Source of the DNA: Wurfbainia villosa | Taxonomy: Eukaryota > Streptophyta > Magnoliopsida > Zingiberales > Zingiberaceae | Length of the DNA: 64,000 nucleotides | Assembly: GCA_025175895.1 (NCBI GenBank) | Contig: CM045993.1 | Location: forward strand, 61,818,621 to 61,882,620 | Reading direction: 5' to 3' | In this document: positions 43,317-55,700 of the stretch, in pieces | How the letters are laid out: each line of letters opens with the position of its first letter | Position numbering within the stretch: the stretch's first letter is position 1 | The notes under the pieces: model-generated | Seen by the model: the letters and a program-made list of their open reading frames with translations, nothing else | Told to the model about the DNA's origin: nothing | Databases searched by the model: none | Position numbers and translations under genes: made by a program

Positions 43317-45262
43317 TGTTGGGATGTATACTGAAAAGTCTATCTTTTGTATGAACATCTTTATTTTGATATAAGAATCACATGATCATTGTTTGCATAT
43401 TTATGGTGATGCATATTGGCTAATACATTACATTGTAGATAACATGGTGTGTGGTGTCATACGGGAGATCATGTTATCGACTCCTTGTAAAGTATAAGCA
43501 TAGGCTCACAACCGAGATGGCTTTGGACAAACCATTGGTATGGTTGTAGTGTGATTTTGTATTGGTTTGTCTTGACCATAGAATCACACTAGTACACTTT
43601 GTGTGTATTGAGCAGGACCGACTTAGAGGTGATTCGATTTATTACTGACTACATAATCGAATCGGACCTCAGATATTATATTGTACATGCTCTTAATCCC
43701 GATATAATAACGGGTACATATACTTAGTATTCATTTATTTGATTTACCAATGGGCGAGATTTATAGATTAAATCGATAGGCTAGGTAAGTTGGGAAATGA
43801 TATTATTTATATGGTGTGCCATTGATTATAGGAGGAAACCAGATCCTATATATTAGGATGATGATGTCCCCTTAAGGAGCTCATAAGGTTCATCATGTAA
43901 ACACTGCAGGTGGACTTGGTCTGGCATGATGAAAAGGTTGAGTGGTACTACTCATGGACTTAGATGTTGATTAATTAATGGTCAGTAAATTAATTAATCG
44001 ACGGACATTCGAGATCTTAAACACGGGGAGAAAAATGTACAAATAATATATGGAGCGCATATTAACTTATAGGGGTTGGTGAGGTAGATCGATGATAATC
44101 CTTTAGTGGATTGGATTATCATTAATGGATCGGACTTTATGTGGGCTTGATCCATTGGGTGGCCAAGATCCAACTCCTCCTCATGGTTCCTATTGTAGCC
44201 TATTAATACCTCATGAAGCCTAGATCCAATGGATGAAAACAAAACTCTAGATCCGACGATAGAGATTAAATCTCTAGATCCGACGGTTGAGATTAAATCC
44301 CTAGAACCAATGGTGGAGATTAAAAAAGGCTTATCCCTAACTCTATAAAAGGAGGCTTTAGGGTGGGCGGCAAGGAGGAATTCCAATTAGAGAAGGAATA
44401 GGATTAGGGTTTTAGAGGCTTAGGGTTTGGAGGTGTTGGGCGGCCACAAATAAGGAAGTTTTTTCTTTTTCTTCTTCCTCTTCCTTGTTGGCCAGCACCC
44501 AAGGTTTGCTTCCTCTCCCTTTGCCGGCGTCCAAACCTCCTCCTCTCTTCTCCTTTGCCGGTGGAAAGAAGTCTAGGGTCTCTTCCCTTAGAGTCTTGGC
44601 CGGCGTTCACTCTCCTTGTTCTCCTTCTTGGCCGAAGGCAAGCACCAAGCTTAGAGCTTAGTGGTTGGTTGAAAGAAGGAGAAGTGCTTTGTTTCTTATT
44701 CTTCTTCTTGTTTAGAGCGAGCAAGGAAGGAAGATTGGTAATCTAGAAGCTTCGACATTTGGTAGATCGTCGGCCACACGACATCCAAAAGGAGGAAGGA
44801 CATACAATAGAAGATTGAGAGGTATATCGATTGTCTATATTCTTTTGTAACATGTCTATAATTATTTTTCAATTATATATGCATGTAGTATTCTATTTTT
44901 ATGGCTAAAATAACTTGGACCCCGAATATAAATACAAAAGTCGGCAATCCGTACATCGTCTATTCTGCGGCTATTCGTAGAATAGAGGTTGGTGGCTTGA
45001 ACAACAAGTTTGTTCAAGTGACTACTCTAATCGAATAGCATGATGATGAAACGGTTGCTTGGGTGATACCTTTTGTCTAGGATTAAATTTTTTTTTAATC
45101 CGGGGACATCGATGGGATCGTCATGAACAAGCGACCGTGTTGAATTGGGAAGCGAAGTTTCCTACCTTCAAGTAGTATCAGAGCCACAGTTTTCGGTTTT
45201 GTGTGTTTAGGATTCGGTTACTTTTATGCACTTTTCATATATTATATGTGCCGGATAATATG
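43317..45262 (+). mobile_element. J: copia 5' LTR with PBS and short leader, truncated
   Basis: LTR 43317-45170 starts TGTTGGGATGTATACTG and ends CCTACCTTCA. Its TATA box is at 44344, it has a few minisatellite units near 44220-44325 and the hairpin near 44995. A PBS with one change (TAGTATCAGAGC, 45173-45184) and about 75 bp of leader matching K follow. Homology ends abruptly near 45262 at Tat-type sequence. The left edge cuts the UGPase exon. Confidence 0.8.
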
Positions 45263-46950
45263 CAAGGAACATGGCAGAAGAGGTATAAGTCTGGATTGGT
45301 GTCCAAAGCCTTTGAGTCATTTCACATGCACCACATGGGGGTCTTACATGCTTAGCCACTAAGAAGGGATCCAAAAGACTATGATCAGGGATTAAAGCCT
45401 TAAGATGAGTTCCCAACAAACATACTAAAACAAATAATTGTCATGCTATTATTCCCACTCATAAGTTTCTTTTATTTTCTTTGCTTGAGGACAAGCAAAA
45501 GTTTAAGTTTAGGGGTGTGATGAGTGTGAATCACACACACTTTTTAGTATTTATTTAGCATGAATTTCTTAGTTTTTCTTCACATATCATGCATAAAACA
45601 TATCATTTACATTCATTTTCTCTTTTAAGTTTAGATAACTATGGTTTTCATGTTTTTATTCTCAAGAGGGCATAAATCAAGGCAAAAGAAGGCATAATTG
45701 AGTCATGGAGGAAAGCCACGTGAACACACGATGAAGCGGGGAGCAAATAGAGTTGCACCAACCATCTCAACGCCTGACATGGCCTGGCCATGCCATTTGG
45801 CATGACCGTGCTAGGCCATTTTTCAAATTTGGTTACGAAGAAAGCACAGCACACCCGAGCCATGCCAATTAGCACGGCCGTGTCCTGCTATATTCAGCCT
45901 GAGTAAATCTCAATAACTCGTGATTTCTTCTCCAAAATAATGACTTTTTCACCTATAAAGCCTATAAAAAGGACCCCAAGCCTCCAACAATCATCATCAA
46001 AGCCTAGGAGAGGCCGACGTCCAAGGATCCAAGGGTTGGTGATAGTGATCCATCTTGGGGAGCCACCAAGGAGAAGCCACTCAAGACATAGGGTGTCAGG
46101 CAAATTCTTTCTTTTTTATCGTCTATGTTTTGTAACTCCTTCATGGAGGGTTCTCCTAAACTCTAGGATTAGGGAATAACTTGATGTATTGTTTTGGTGA
46201 TTTAATGCATTGATTCTCTTTTGTTTATGACACATTTTTCAATCGTGAATAGTTTTTGTGTGCTGCATCTACTCTATCCGACCGTGTGTCACCGGCTTAG
46301 ATTTAGAAGTTTCTTTCTTCGGGTTGGACCAAGAGGAAACTCAAATTGAGGAAATGCATCTAAGGCACATTTGGATCATATCGAAGAGAGAAGGGGAGGT
46401 ACCTAGCGGTGAATCTTGATCTCCGGCCTCTTAAACCAACTTGAGGGTTTTGTTAACAAGCAAGGGTCAAAATCTAGAATTTGGTCCACTGGGGTTCTCG
46501 TAATAGGTTCCCATATTACAAACAAGGTCATTTACACACAGATACCCTGAAAGTTGACTTTCTCTTTCGAGGCTTTTACAATTCATCATAGAGTTTAATG
46601 GGTCTACTCTTGCCCTCTTTCTAAGATGCAGTCAATGTTTTCTTTCTTTTCTCTACCCCATAGACACATTGACTACCTTATGATGAGTCCATTCATTATT
46701 GTACATCGAGACTATAGGATATGCATTCATTAAACATCATCAATTGAAACCGAACCCTAGAGTTGCTTCTCATATAAAGTTCCCTAGATCATTTCCTTGT
46801 CATCCCTTCTCTCCGCCTTGGTATTAAAATTCTCATTTGTGATTCTTCTAGATAATCTTCCATCGCTCATATCCAGTACTCGACCAATCTCTATGGTATC
46901 GATATTTTATTACTTGACGACGATCGTGTGCTTGTCGTTATACCAGATCA
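45263..46950 (+). repeat. T2: 3' end and LTR of a Tat/Athila-type gypsy element
   Basis: 45263-45517 is non-coding 3' internal sequence ending in the purine-rich AAGTTTAGGGGTG. The LTR then starts TGATGAGTGTGAATCACAC (45518). Most of it (to about 46480) is the reverse complement of T1. The 3' end is placed at TACCAGATCA (46950) by resemblance to Tat-type LTR ends and is uncertain. No coding sequence is present. Confidence 0.55.
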
Positions 46951-47386
46951 GTAGGTTACGTTGAAACTTTGTGACTTCTAAAAGAAATCAAAGTATTGCC
47001 TTTGCTCCCAGAAAGCCTTAATCATACTAAAAATCTTAATGCTTTCTATTATCAAGAAAGCATATATTGAAAATTCTAAAAGCTTCTGTAGGAAGCCTAA
47101 AGGTGCATCTAGCAAACCCAAAGATTTATACTTCTCTTTTTTATGTCAAGATTGTAAGGGAATTGCAGGTTTATTTGATATTAGGACTCAACTTATTTAT
47201 TTTTGTGATTTATTGAGTCTTATTTTGTCATATAATATATGAAAAATATGTGCTCAAATTTTATCTTTTGTAGTTTCCTACATCTTTTGAATTATAGTAG
47301 TGTTGATTTGGGATATGTTTGAAATATATAGATTCTACTTTTTGTCACTAGGAGCACATGCAATGTCATAATTTCCATGTAAAGAT
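46951..47386 (+). other. unassigned low-copy sequence left of A3
   Basis: No known gene. A stretch at about 47012-47168 looks exon-like: preceded by a pyrimidine run and CCAG, followed by CAG/GT. It is open in a split frame with KASVGSLKVHLANPKIYTS. A second CACTAG acceptor-like site lies at 47346-47351. A3 interrupts just after it. Confidence 0.25.
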
Positions 47387-49591
47387 TGTTAGTTATATAT
47401 GAGAGATGTCCTAAGGCAATCACCTTACGGTTGTACCATTTATTTGATAAATGAAGATTCTCTATTTGAGTGTACATGCTTTCATGTATTTGATTGGATC
47501 TAAAACTCATTTACTGAATGTCCACAATATGATTCACAACATGAGAGAATTTGTGATTGGATCACAACTAGAGAGTATCTCTACATGTGTAATTGTAATG
47601 TATTAGAATTATCCTGGTCGATGAATTGATGCATTCGGACAACATCAATTCTGTTGAAACTAGCATGAGTTATACTCTTTGGTTTATCCAAGCAGCTGTT
47701 TCTCACTGGCTGGAGACATTGGGATGTCTGGAGTTAACCGTGGATGCTAGTTATGGTAACTAGTTCATTGGAGTGACTAGCTGTAAGACTTCATATGGTT
47801 CTTTGCATATATGGATATGTCAATGAAGATTTTACTATAGCTTAAGTGTGATATTCCTTCGACTTAGGGTATTCAAGTCATCTTAGTCATGTAGACTTAT
47901 GCTTTGACATCTTAAGTAAGCATCTCCGAGGAGATGTGGACCCGGGATGATTGGGTATAAGTCGAAGTGACCAAAGGTGTTTGAATAGCCTACAAAGGAT
48001 TCACCGCTCCCGGCGAGGAAATGTATACCCTATGGCCTCTCATCGTATTGTTACTAAAGTCTTTGGCCAAAGCAATACATGTTTAGAGTATTGTACTCTT
48101 GGATACATGTGCAGTAAATAGAATCCGGAGGATGAGGAAGTAATACTTGGGCTAGGTGTGACGTAGTAAGCCTAGTGGGGACTGACACATAGACCATGTC
48201 CTGAACCAAGTGGATATAAGATGAGTGAAGGGAACGGAGCATGACTCACTGTAGTTGCTGAAAGATTTCAAAAGTTGTTATGAGATCAACCATTGATTTT
48301 CTGATTAATTGGGGATCATGGTGTACTACTAGGTTCCACTCATGATTGTTCTATAATTAATGGTTAATTATAGATGACCAACATAAACCGGAAACCTATT
48401 TGGTCACATGCACTATGAGTGTTTTCTGAAGGATTTAAAATGAGTTTGAGAATGGGATTTTCAGATTAAGAGAGACTTGGTTTGGTTGGAGCAAACATGG
48501 AGCGAGTATGAAATTGTTTCAGTTGCATCGGAAGCATGGATGGGTCGAGTCTTATGAAGACATGATGGATGAACCAAATCGGTTTGGTTTGTTTTAAACA
48601 AATGAACCAAAGTTGGTTCGATTTGTTTTAACTTAATATAGACTAACGCAGTTTGGTTTATTTTAACTTAAGTTAATGGAGCGGGTTAACGGGTTTTGGT
48701 TATGAACCAATAACCCCTTGAGAAAAGGTTTCTTGAGAAAAGGTTTTAGAGAAGAGGTCTTGAGAAAAGGTCTCTTATTGAATAAGAGATACGTTCTCTA
48801 TAAATAACGGGGTTAAGAGATAACCCAGGATTGAACGGCTTAGGGTTTTTGGAAAACCCTAGTTTCTCTGCTCCTCTTCTCCCTTGTGTGCCACCCAAAA
48901 CTATTTAGTCGCCAGCCAACCACCACCGTCGGCGGCCAACCGCCACCGCTGACTCAGCGACGGATTGCCACGGTATGATCCCTTAGGCATGCGTCGACCA
49001 TCCTTGCTTGGCAAGCAACCTTCCTCCACCAAGCTTCCCTCTTGGACAGCTTGTGTCCTTTGTGATGAGAGTGTCATTTAGCAGGCATTTGGAACTCCGG
49101 CAGCGACCTCCTTGTAGAGAATTGGATCTTCGACAATCCTCTTTGGTGGAGGATCGAAGTTTCGTCAATCGGTTAACGAAAACCGCTTTCGAGAAGTGAG
49201 CTTACAAAACTCATTTTGGATTCGAATTGTGATCATCTCTCAGATCACAACGTCTTCGATGCGAGGCTAGTAACTCTCACGAAGATGGGGCTCGTAGCTT
49301 GGTGAAGCTATCCCGATGATACTCGGCGTGGATATGGATAAAGGCGAAACTTATGAGGGTCGCTAAGGTTGATGCAGTTTCCGCTTCATATAATTCGTCA
49401 GGTATACCTAGTATAAGTTTTCTTTTATTTTAAAATTTTTAATGGTGATTATGTCTACACTTGTTGTATTCTGCATGCATGTGGTGTGTGTATTGTAATA
49501 AATTAGTTTATTACTTATTTTGGCTTCCACTGTGTGCATATTCATGAAACATGTCCGAACACACCCACATCGGTGTCGGGGAAATCCAATA
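47387..49591 (+). repeat. A3 5' LTR
   Basis: 2.2 kb, starting TGTTAGTTATATATGAG and ending AAATCCAATA (final CA mutated to TA). TATA box at 48799. Hairpin TGTGATC/GATCACA at 49228-49249. Confidence 0.88.
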
Positions 49592-49592
49592 A

Positions 49593-49604
49593 TGGTATCA
49601 GAGT
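49593..49604 (+). other. A3 primer-binding site
   Basis: TGGTATCAGAGT, one change from the consensus, one base after the LTR. Confidence 0.8.
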
Positions 49605-50744
49605 CCGACTGTATTTCGACATAATCGTAAAATTATTTTGTGATAGTCATAATTATATTTTTAGAAATTTTCTACTTTTGGAAAGTTTAGAAATAATTAT
49701 GAAAATTTTAATTAGTAAAGAAATTCAAATTGGAAATTTTCTAATGTGATTAGGAAATTACAATTTAGGAAATTTGTTTCCTAAATCAAATTTGAATTTC
49801 CTTAATTAATATTTTCCATAAATAAAATATGTGATTAGATTTGGAAATTTGTTTCCTAATTTATTCAAAATTTGATTTGAGAAATCAAATCTCAAACACA
49901 TTTTATTTCCAAAATTAGTTATGACAAATAAGGAAACTATTTGTACAAGTCATAATTGTATGTCATGTAATTGCATTAGATGCATATCATTATGACATGC
50001 GTGTCATGACATGTAGATGTATGTCATGTAGATAGTAGTTATTCGCATGCAAAGAGGATGAGACATTAAAACCCTTACACAATATTAAAACCTACACCTT
50101 CTATTAATATGGTTAGAACCAGAGTTCTGTTTCTTGTTTGGGTTGTTGGACTCTCTCCAAGCCCGACTCAAACCTGAACATGTTCAAACTATTGAAATAG
50201 TTTATTACTAATATGGTAAGAGTCAGAGGTCAATCGTTAGTTTGGGTTGTTGGACTCTCTCTAAGTCTGGCTAATTGGTTGAATGCGCTTTAACCATATT
50301 AAAACTATTTCACGATTGATAGGTTGGCATTAACTTGGAGCATTGGTTTGTTGGACTCTCTCTAAGGTCGATGTGAAGGGAGATGAAGTTGGGTGCTATG
50401 CATATGATGCATACTTGTTAATGTGTTAAAAACCCAATGTATGTGTGAACATTCAATTAGATGATAGCGCATTGTGATAGTTACATATACTTGATATGTA
50501 ATTGGTATACTTGATACCTACCATCATAGCTAAGATTGGCTTCTTGGATTCTCTCTAAGGTTGTTCTTATCTATGTTGGATATCAACCCATTCAGAGATG
50601 GACCTATGATCTCCCGAATTGATTTTGAGGGTTTTGATTTTCGAATTCGAAAAATGAATGGGATTTTATAAGTGTATGTTGATGCATTTTAAATCATCTT
50701 TCTCATATATGCTCAATTTGTATATCTAGGTTAATCACTTGATC
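49605..50744 (+). other. A3 non-coding leader with four mini-hairpins
   Basis: Homologous to the A1 leader. The hairpin word TTGGA-CTCTC-TCCAA (or TCTAA) lies within 50141-50161, 50245-50265, 50345-50366 and 50537-50558. The third copy is missing in A1. The TCTAA versions keep pairing through a G-U wobble. No ORF is seen. Confidence 0.6.
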
Positions 50745-51836
50745 ATGACATCTATAAACTTACGCTCTATTTTGGATTCAAATAAGTTGACTAGGCCGAA
50801 CTTCTTGGACTGGCTTAGAAACTTGAGAATTGTTCTCAAGGTTGAAAAACTTGTGTATGTTCTCGAAGAGCCTCTTCCCGCCTATCCTAGTGATGACACA
50901 ACTCCGAACCAATTGTTGGCCTATCAAAAACATGTGAGTGATTCTAAACTAGTGAGTTGCATCATGCTAGCCGCAATGGTACCCAAGTTGCAGAAGCAGC
51001 ATGAGCATATGGATGCTCATACCGTAGTCTTTCATCTCTACGAGTTATTTGATGAGCAAGTGAGATCCGAAAGGTTCGAAGTCTCCAAGCTCCTCTTCAC
51101 CTCTGAGATGCAAGAAGGTTCATCTGTGGTGCTCCTCAACATGCTGAAGACTGTGGAGCCTTCTGTGAAGCGTGAGAAGAAGATAGCACTGTTAGTTGAT
51201 TCCTCTAAGAAAGGTTCTAAGAGGAAGTCAAATGAACAGCAGAAGGGGAAGAATAAAAAGGCTAAAAAGGCAGAATTAGCTCAAAAGGGCACTTGCCATC
51301 ATTGTGGCAAGGAGGGCCATTAGTGAAGAAACTGCAAGATTTATCTTGAGTCCGTGAAGAAGAATAAGGCATCCGATGCCCCATCTTCTTCAGATATCTT
51401 CATTATTGATTGTCATTCAATTTCTTTAGACACTTGGGTATTAGATACCGGGTGTGGCTCAGATATATGTAATGACATACATGAGCTAAGGAATAGAAGA
51501 AGACTCATCAAGGGAGAGTCAAATTTACGTGTTGGGAATGGAGCAAAGGTTGCTACACTCACCATCGGAACGTATCTGTTGAAGCTCCCTACAAGACTTG
51601 TCTTAAAATTGGACAATTGCTATTTTGTTCCTTCTTTGATAAAGAACATCATTTCTATTTCTTGTTTAAATAGAAATGGATACCATTTGACTTTTAGTAA
51701 CAATAGTTGTTACATAACTTTGAATGGAGTTCTTTATGGGATTGGATCTTTATGCAATGGTATTTATACGTTAGACATATCCAGTGACATTTTCAATATC
51801 GAAGCGAGTAACAAGCGTGCTCAAAAAGATAATTAA
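50745..51836 (+). pseudogene. A3 gag-protease with two adjacent stops
   Basis: The ATG at 50745 opens MTSINLRSILDSNKL, the copia Gag start. The frame is continuous to 51836 except for TAG TGA at 51321-51326 inside the zinc knuckle (CHHCGKEGH, stop, stop, then RNC), where Trp and Arg codons are expected. The protease motif WVLDTGCGSDIC follows, then FVPSLIKNIISISCLNRNGY. It ends at TAA 51834-51836 before the pre-integrase zinc region. This is the better-preserved Gag of the family and served to place the A1 start. Confidence 0.87.
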
Positions 51837-52814
51837 TTAGCCTCCTACATGTGGCATTGTCGTCTTGGCCATGTAAGCAAGAAACGCATGTCCGAATTAC
51901 ACCGATGTGGTATTCTGGAATCATTTGAATTTGATTCATTTGATACATGCGAATCATGCTTAAAAGGCAAGATGACTAAGTTACCTTTTACTGGAAAGGG
52001 TGAATCAGTGGGAGAGTTGTTTTGTCTAATACGTACTGATGTATGCGGACCTATGTCAACTTATGCTATATGGGGCTATAGCTACTTCATTACCTTTATC
52101 GATGATCACTCATGATTTGGGTATGTGTTCTTGATGAAACACAAATCTGAAGCCTTTGAAAAGTTCAAAGAATTTAGAAATGAAGTAGAGAAACAACTTG
52201 GAAAAAGTATTAAAATACTTCGATCTGATTGAGGTGGTGAATACTTGAGTCAAGAGTTTTTGGTTTATCTAAGGGACAATGGTATATTGTCTCAATGGAC
52301 TCCGCCGTATACACCACAATGTAATAGTGCATTTGAGAGGCGAAACCGAACCTTGTTGGACATGGTTAGGTCAATGATGAATCACGCGAATCTTTCCAAG
52401 TCCTTTTGGAGCTATGCACTTCAGACAGCTATTTACTTGCTAAACAAAGTCCCGACCAAGGTAGTCTCTACTACTCCATATGAGATATGGAATAGTAAGA
52501 AACCTCATTTATCTTACTTGAATATATGGGGTTGTCCTGCTTATGTGAAGCGGACTGTATTAGACAAAATGGATGCTAAGTCTGATAAATGTCTATTTAT
52601 TGGATACCCTAAGGAAACAAGGGGTTACTTATTCTATCATCCTATGGAATAAAAGGTGTTTGTTTCAAGGCATATTGTGTTTCTAGAGAAAGAGTTTCTC
52701 TTGCAAGAAAATAGTGGGGGTGTCGTTGAACTTGAGGAGGTTCAAGAGACTCCAGTAGACATTGAGGAGATACTTGGTCAAGCACCTCAATCGATAACTC
52801 ATAGTGATGAGACA
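51837..52814 (+). pseudogene. A3 integrase and linker, cut by S2
   Basis: A pre-integrase zinc region (WHCRLGHVSKKRM, then CESCLKGKMTKLPF) and the core begin at 51849. The first catalytic Asp is in RTDVCGPM. Stops at about 52112 and 52229 replace Arg codons near the first and second acidic motifs. The third block (FERRNRTLLDM) is in the segment 52245-52652. The linker with FVSRHIVFLEKEF continues to the S2 insertion at 52814. In life this enzyme would insert the cDNA. Confidence 0.85.
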
Positions 52815-54065
52815 TGTTGGAGGATCGATGATCGGTTAGAGGGGGTGAATAACCCTCTTCATGTAGACGATGGAACTTGATCGCTTAATTGTCTACAATT
52901 AAAGTTAACGCAACAGAATAATAAAACTAAACAAGACAATTAAGACAATGCAAAGAAAACAAATGCTAACACAAGTGCGTAACGTGGTTCACGACCCTTG
53001 TCGCTAGTCCACGACCTGATTCGTTCCAAGGTGAATCACTCCTTAATCAATCCACTAATCTCTCCTTTGCACAAAGCTAGATGGAGGTAACCTTTCTTAC
53101 ACAAGAATCTCTCTCTTTACAATATGATTGAAATAAACTCAAGAAAGAGGAAAGAAAACATTTTGGCACTTGAGAGAATGTTTAGAGTTCAAGCATTAAC
53201 CATCCCAAGTCACCCAAGTCCCCTTCATATAGGGAAGAGGTCATTCTTCCCATTAGGCACCGAGCAGTCGACTGATGTAGCCATCAGTCGACTGCTGCTA
53301 TAGTCGTTGCCTCGCAACGGCTTCATCCACGTTGGATTCTAACCAACAGCTCCCACATCAGTCGACTGATCTTCGCATCAATCGACTGATGGAGCCAATA
53401 GTTGAGTGGTCAACGAGATCACTCAACTGCCAAACCTTCTGTGCATGAAACCCTCGCCATCAGTCGACTATTGGCGTGATCAGTGGACTGCCAACCCTTG
53501 ACAATCGACTGTTCGGCCAGAAACCAGACTCAAACACTAGTCGAGTCTTTAGTCAACTTGGAGCAGTTGACTGCCATATCATGGCAGTCAACTGATGTCA
53601 GGAAAACCTTAAACCAACTTTGGTTTGAGCATCCAACACTTAGCCATTCGGCCAAGTTCACCTATGAGCTACCCCATCCCGAGTTACAATCGCTCACTCT
53701 CATCTTCCCTTGGAGTCCCTCGCCTTGAAGTTCTCTTCGTCCGGCCACATCCCTCGGATGCACCAAGCGTGCGGCTTCGCAATGTCATCCTTTGCATTTT
53801 GCCCTGAAGTCTACTTCATTTGGCTTCACTCCAATGCTCCTCGTTCGACAGTCCCTCAGATGCACCAAGCGCAAGGCTTCGCAATGTTGTCCTTCACCGA
53901 CTCAAGGACTGAGTCATGAGATGGTGATCTTGCCAATGCTTTTGCCATGTGTGAATTACTAAGTCCTGCACGACTTCAACACACATATCATATTCACAAA
54001 CAACCTAACTTAAACCTTTTCCACACACATCAAAAGACATCATCCATGGGTTGATTTCCCTAACA
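52815..54065 (-). mobile_element. S2: Sirevirus-type solo LTR with perfect TSD
   Basis: A single 1.25-kb LTR flanked by AGACA (52810-52814 and 54066-54070). The plus strand starts TGTTGGAGGATCGATGATC and ends TTCCCTAACA. Orientation follows from its match to F. It is rich in AGTCGACT-type palindromes (53260-53600). Removing it restores the A3 linker. It is the product of LTR-LTR recombination. Confidence 0.88.
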
Positions 54066-54070
54066 AGACA

Positions 54071-55686
54071 TCGGCTGAACCTATTGTGACACCACATCTT
54101 CGTAGATCTGGTAGAACACACAACATTCCTGAGAGATATGGATTTCTCATAAGCGAATCGAACGACATGTTACTCATTGACGATGAGGAGCCTACTAGTT
54201 AAGAAGAAGTTCTAAAAAGTTCAGAAAGGGACAAATGGCTTGAAGCCATGATGTCGAAAATGGATTCTATGTATGAAAATCAAGTTTAGAACTTGGTGGA
54301 CCCACCTGAAGGCATTAAGCCTATAAGATGCAAGTTGGTTTTCAAGAAGAAGACCGACATGGATGGTAATGTGATTACCTTTAAGGCTAGATTAGTGGTG
54401 AAAGGTTATCGTCAAAAGCAAGGTGTTGATAATGACGAGATCTATTCACCGGTAGCTATGCTTAAATCCATTCGGATGCTCCTGGCCATATCGGCTCATT
54501 ATGACTATGAGATATGGCAAATGGATGTGAAAATGACTTTACTTAATGGAAACCTACTCGAGGATGTGTATATGATATAGCCCGAGGGTTTCACATCGGT
54601 TGATAAAACCAAGGTATGCAAGCTTCGACGGTCCATATATGGACTGAAGCAGGCATCCAGGAGATGGAATATCCGTTTGGATGAGACAATCAAAAGGTTT
54701 GATTTCTCATAAAATCCAGACGAATATTGTGTGTACAAGAAGGTTAGTGGGAGTGTAGTCATGTTCCTAGTATTGTATGTCGATGATATATTACTTATAG
54801 GAAACGATATATCTGTCTTACAGTCAGTCAAAATTTGGTTATCCAAAACATTCTCCATGAAAGACCTGGGAGAAGCGACCTACATCCTTGGGATTAAGAT
54901 TATAGAGATAGATTGAAACAGTTGCTTGGTCTTTCGCAGTCTACATATATAGACCGAGTGCTAAAGAGGTTTAGTATTTCAGAATCCAAGAAAGGTTTCC
55001 TTCCCATCAGGCATGGGATACACCTTTTGAAGTCTATGTGTCTGCACATATAAGACGAGAGGATTTGCATGAGTAAGATCCCCTATGCATCTACAATAGG
55101 ATCTATCATGTATACTATGTTATGTATGAGACCCGATCTATCATATACTCTGAGTGTCACGAGCAGATACCAGTCTGATCCAGGAATGGATCACTGGGCG
55201 GTTGTTAAGACAATCCTTAAGTACTTAGAAGAACTAAGGATGTCTTTCTAATATATGGAGAAGGTGATATGGTAATACGCAGGTATACGGATGTCAGCTT
55301 CTAATCAGAGAAGGATGATTCCAGGTCTCAGTCTGGGTACATATTCACCTTGAATGGAGGAGCAATAAGTTGGAAAGGTTTCAAGCAAGATACTATAGCG
55401 GATTCTACGACTAAGGTAGAATACATTGCAGCTTTGGAAGTAGCAAAGGAAGAGGTTTCGATCAAGAAGTTCATCTTTGAACTTGATGTGGTCTCATCAA
55501 TGATCCAAAAATGCGCTTCACTGTTATCATTTGATCAGAGAGATCATAAGTAGGAAGGAAATATAAATCGAGAAGATTTCCACTGAAAGGAACTTAGCGG
55601 ACCCTTTAACTAAGGCCTTACCTCAAAGTAAGTTTGAGAGTCATGTTTGAGCTTATGGTTTTGGATACCATGGTGATTGGCATTAG
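54071..55686 (+). pseudogene. A3 reverse transcriptase-RNase H, broken
   Basis: The linker (RRSGRTHNIPERYG-like) leads into RT, with YVDD at 54776-54787. Stops occur near 54200, 54287, 54577, 54709 and 54912; the last four fit C-to-T or G-to-A changes. The RNase H part (55350-55553) keeps ADSTTKVEYIAALE but has the same 74-bp deletion as A1, removing the CDNNGA motif. The polyprotein end is TAG 55684-55686. Confidence 0.86.
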
Positions 55687-55689
55687 GCC

Positions 55690-55700
55690 AAGTGGGAGTT
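55690..55700 (+). other. A3 polypurine tract
   Basis: AAGTGGGAGTT directly precedes the 3' LTR. Confidence 0.78.
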
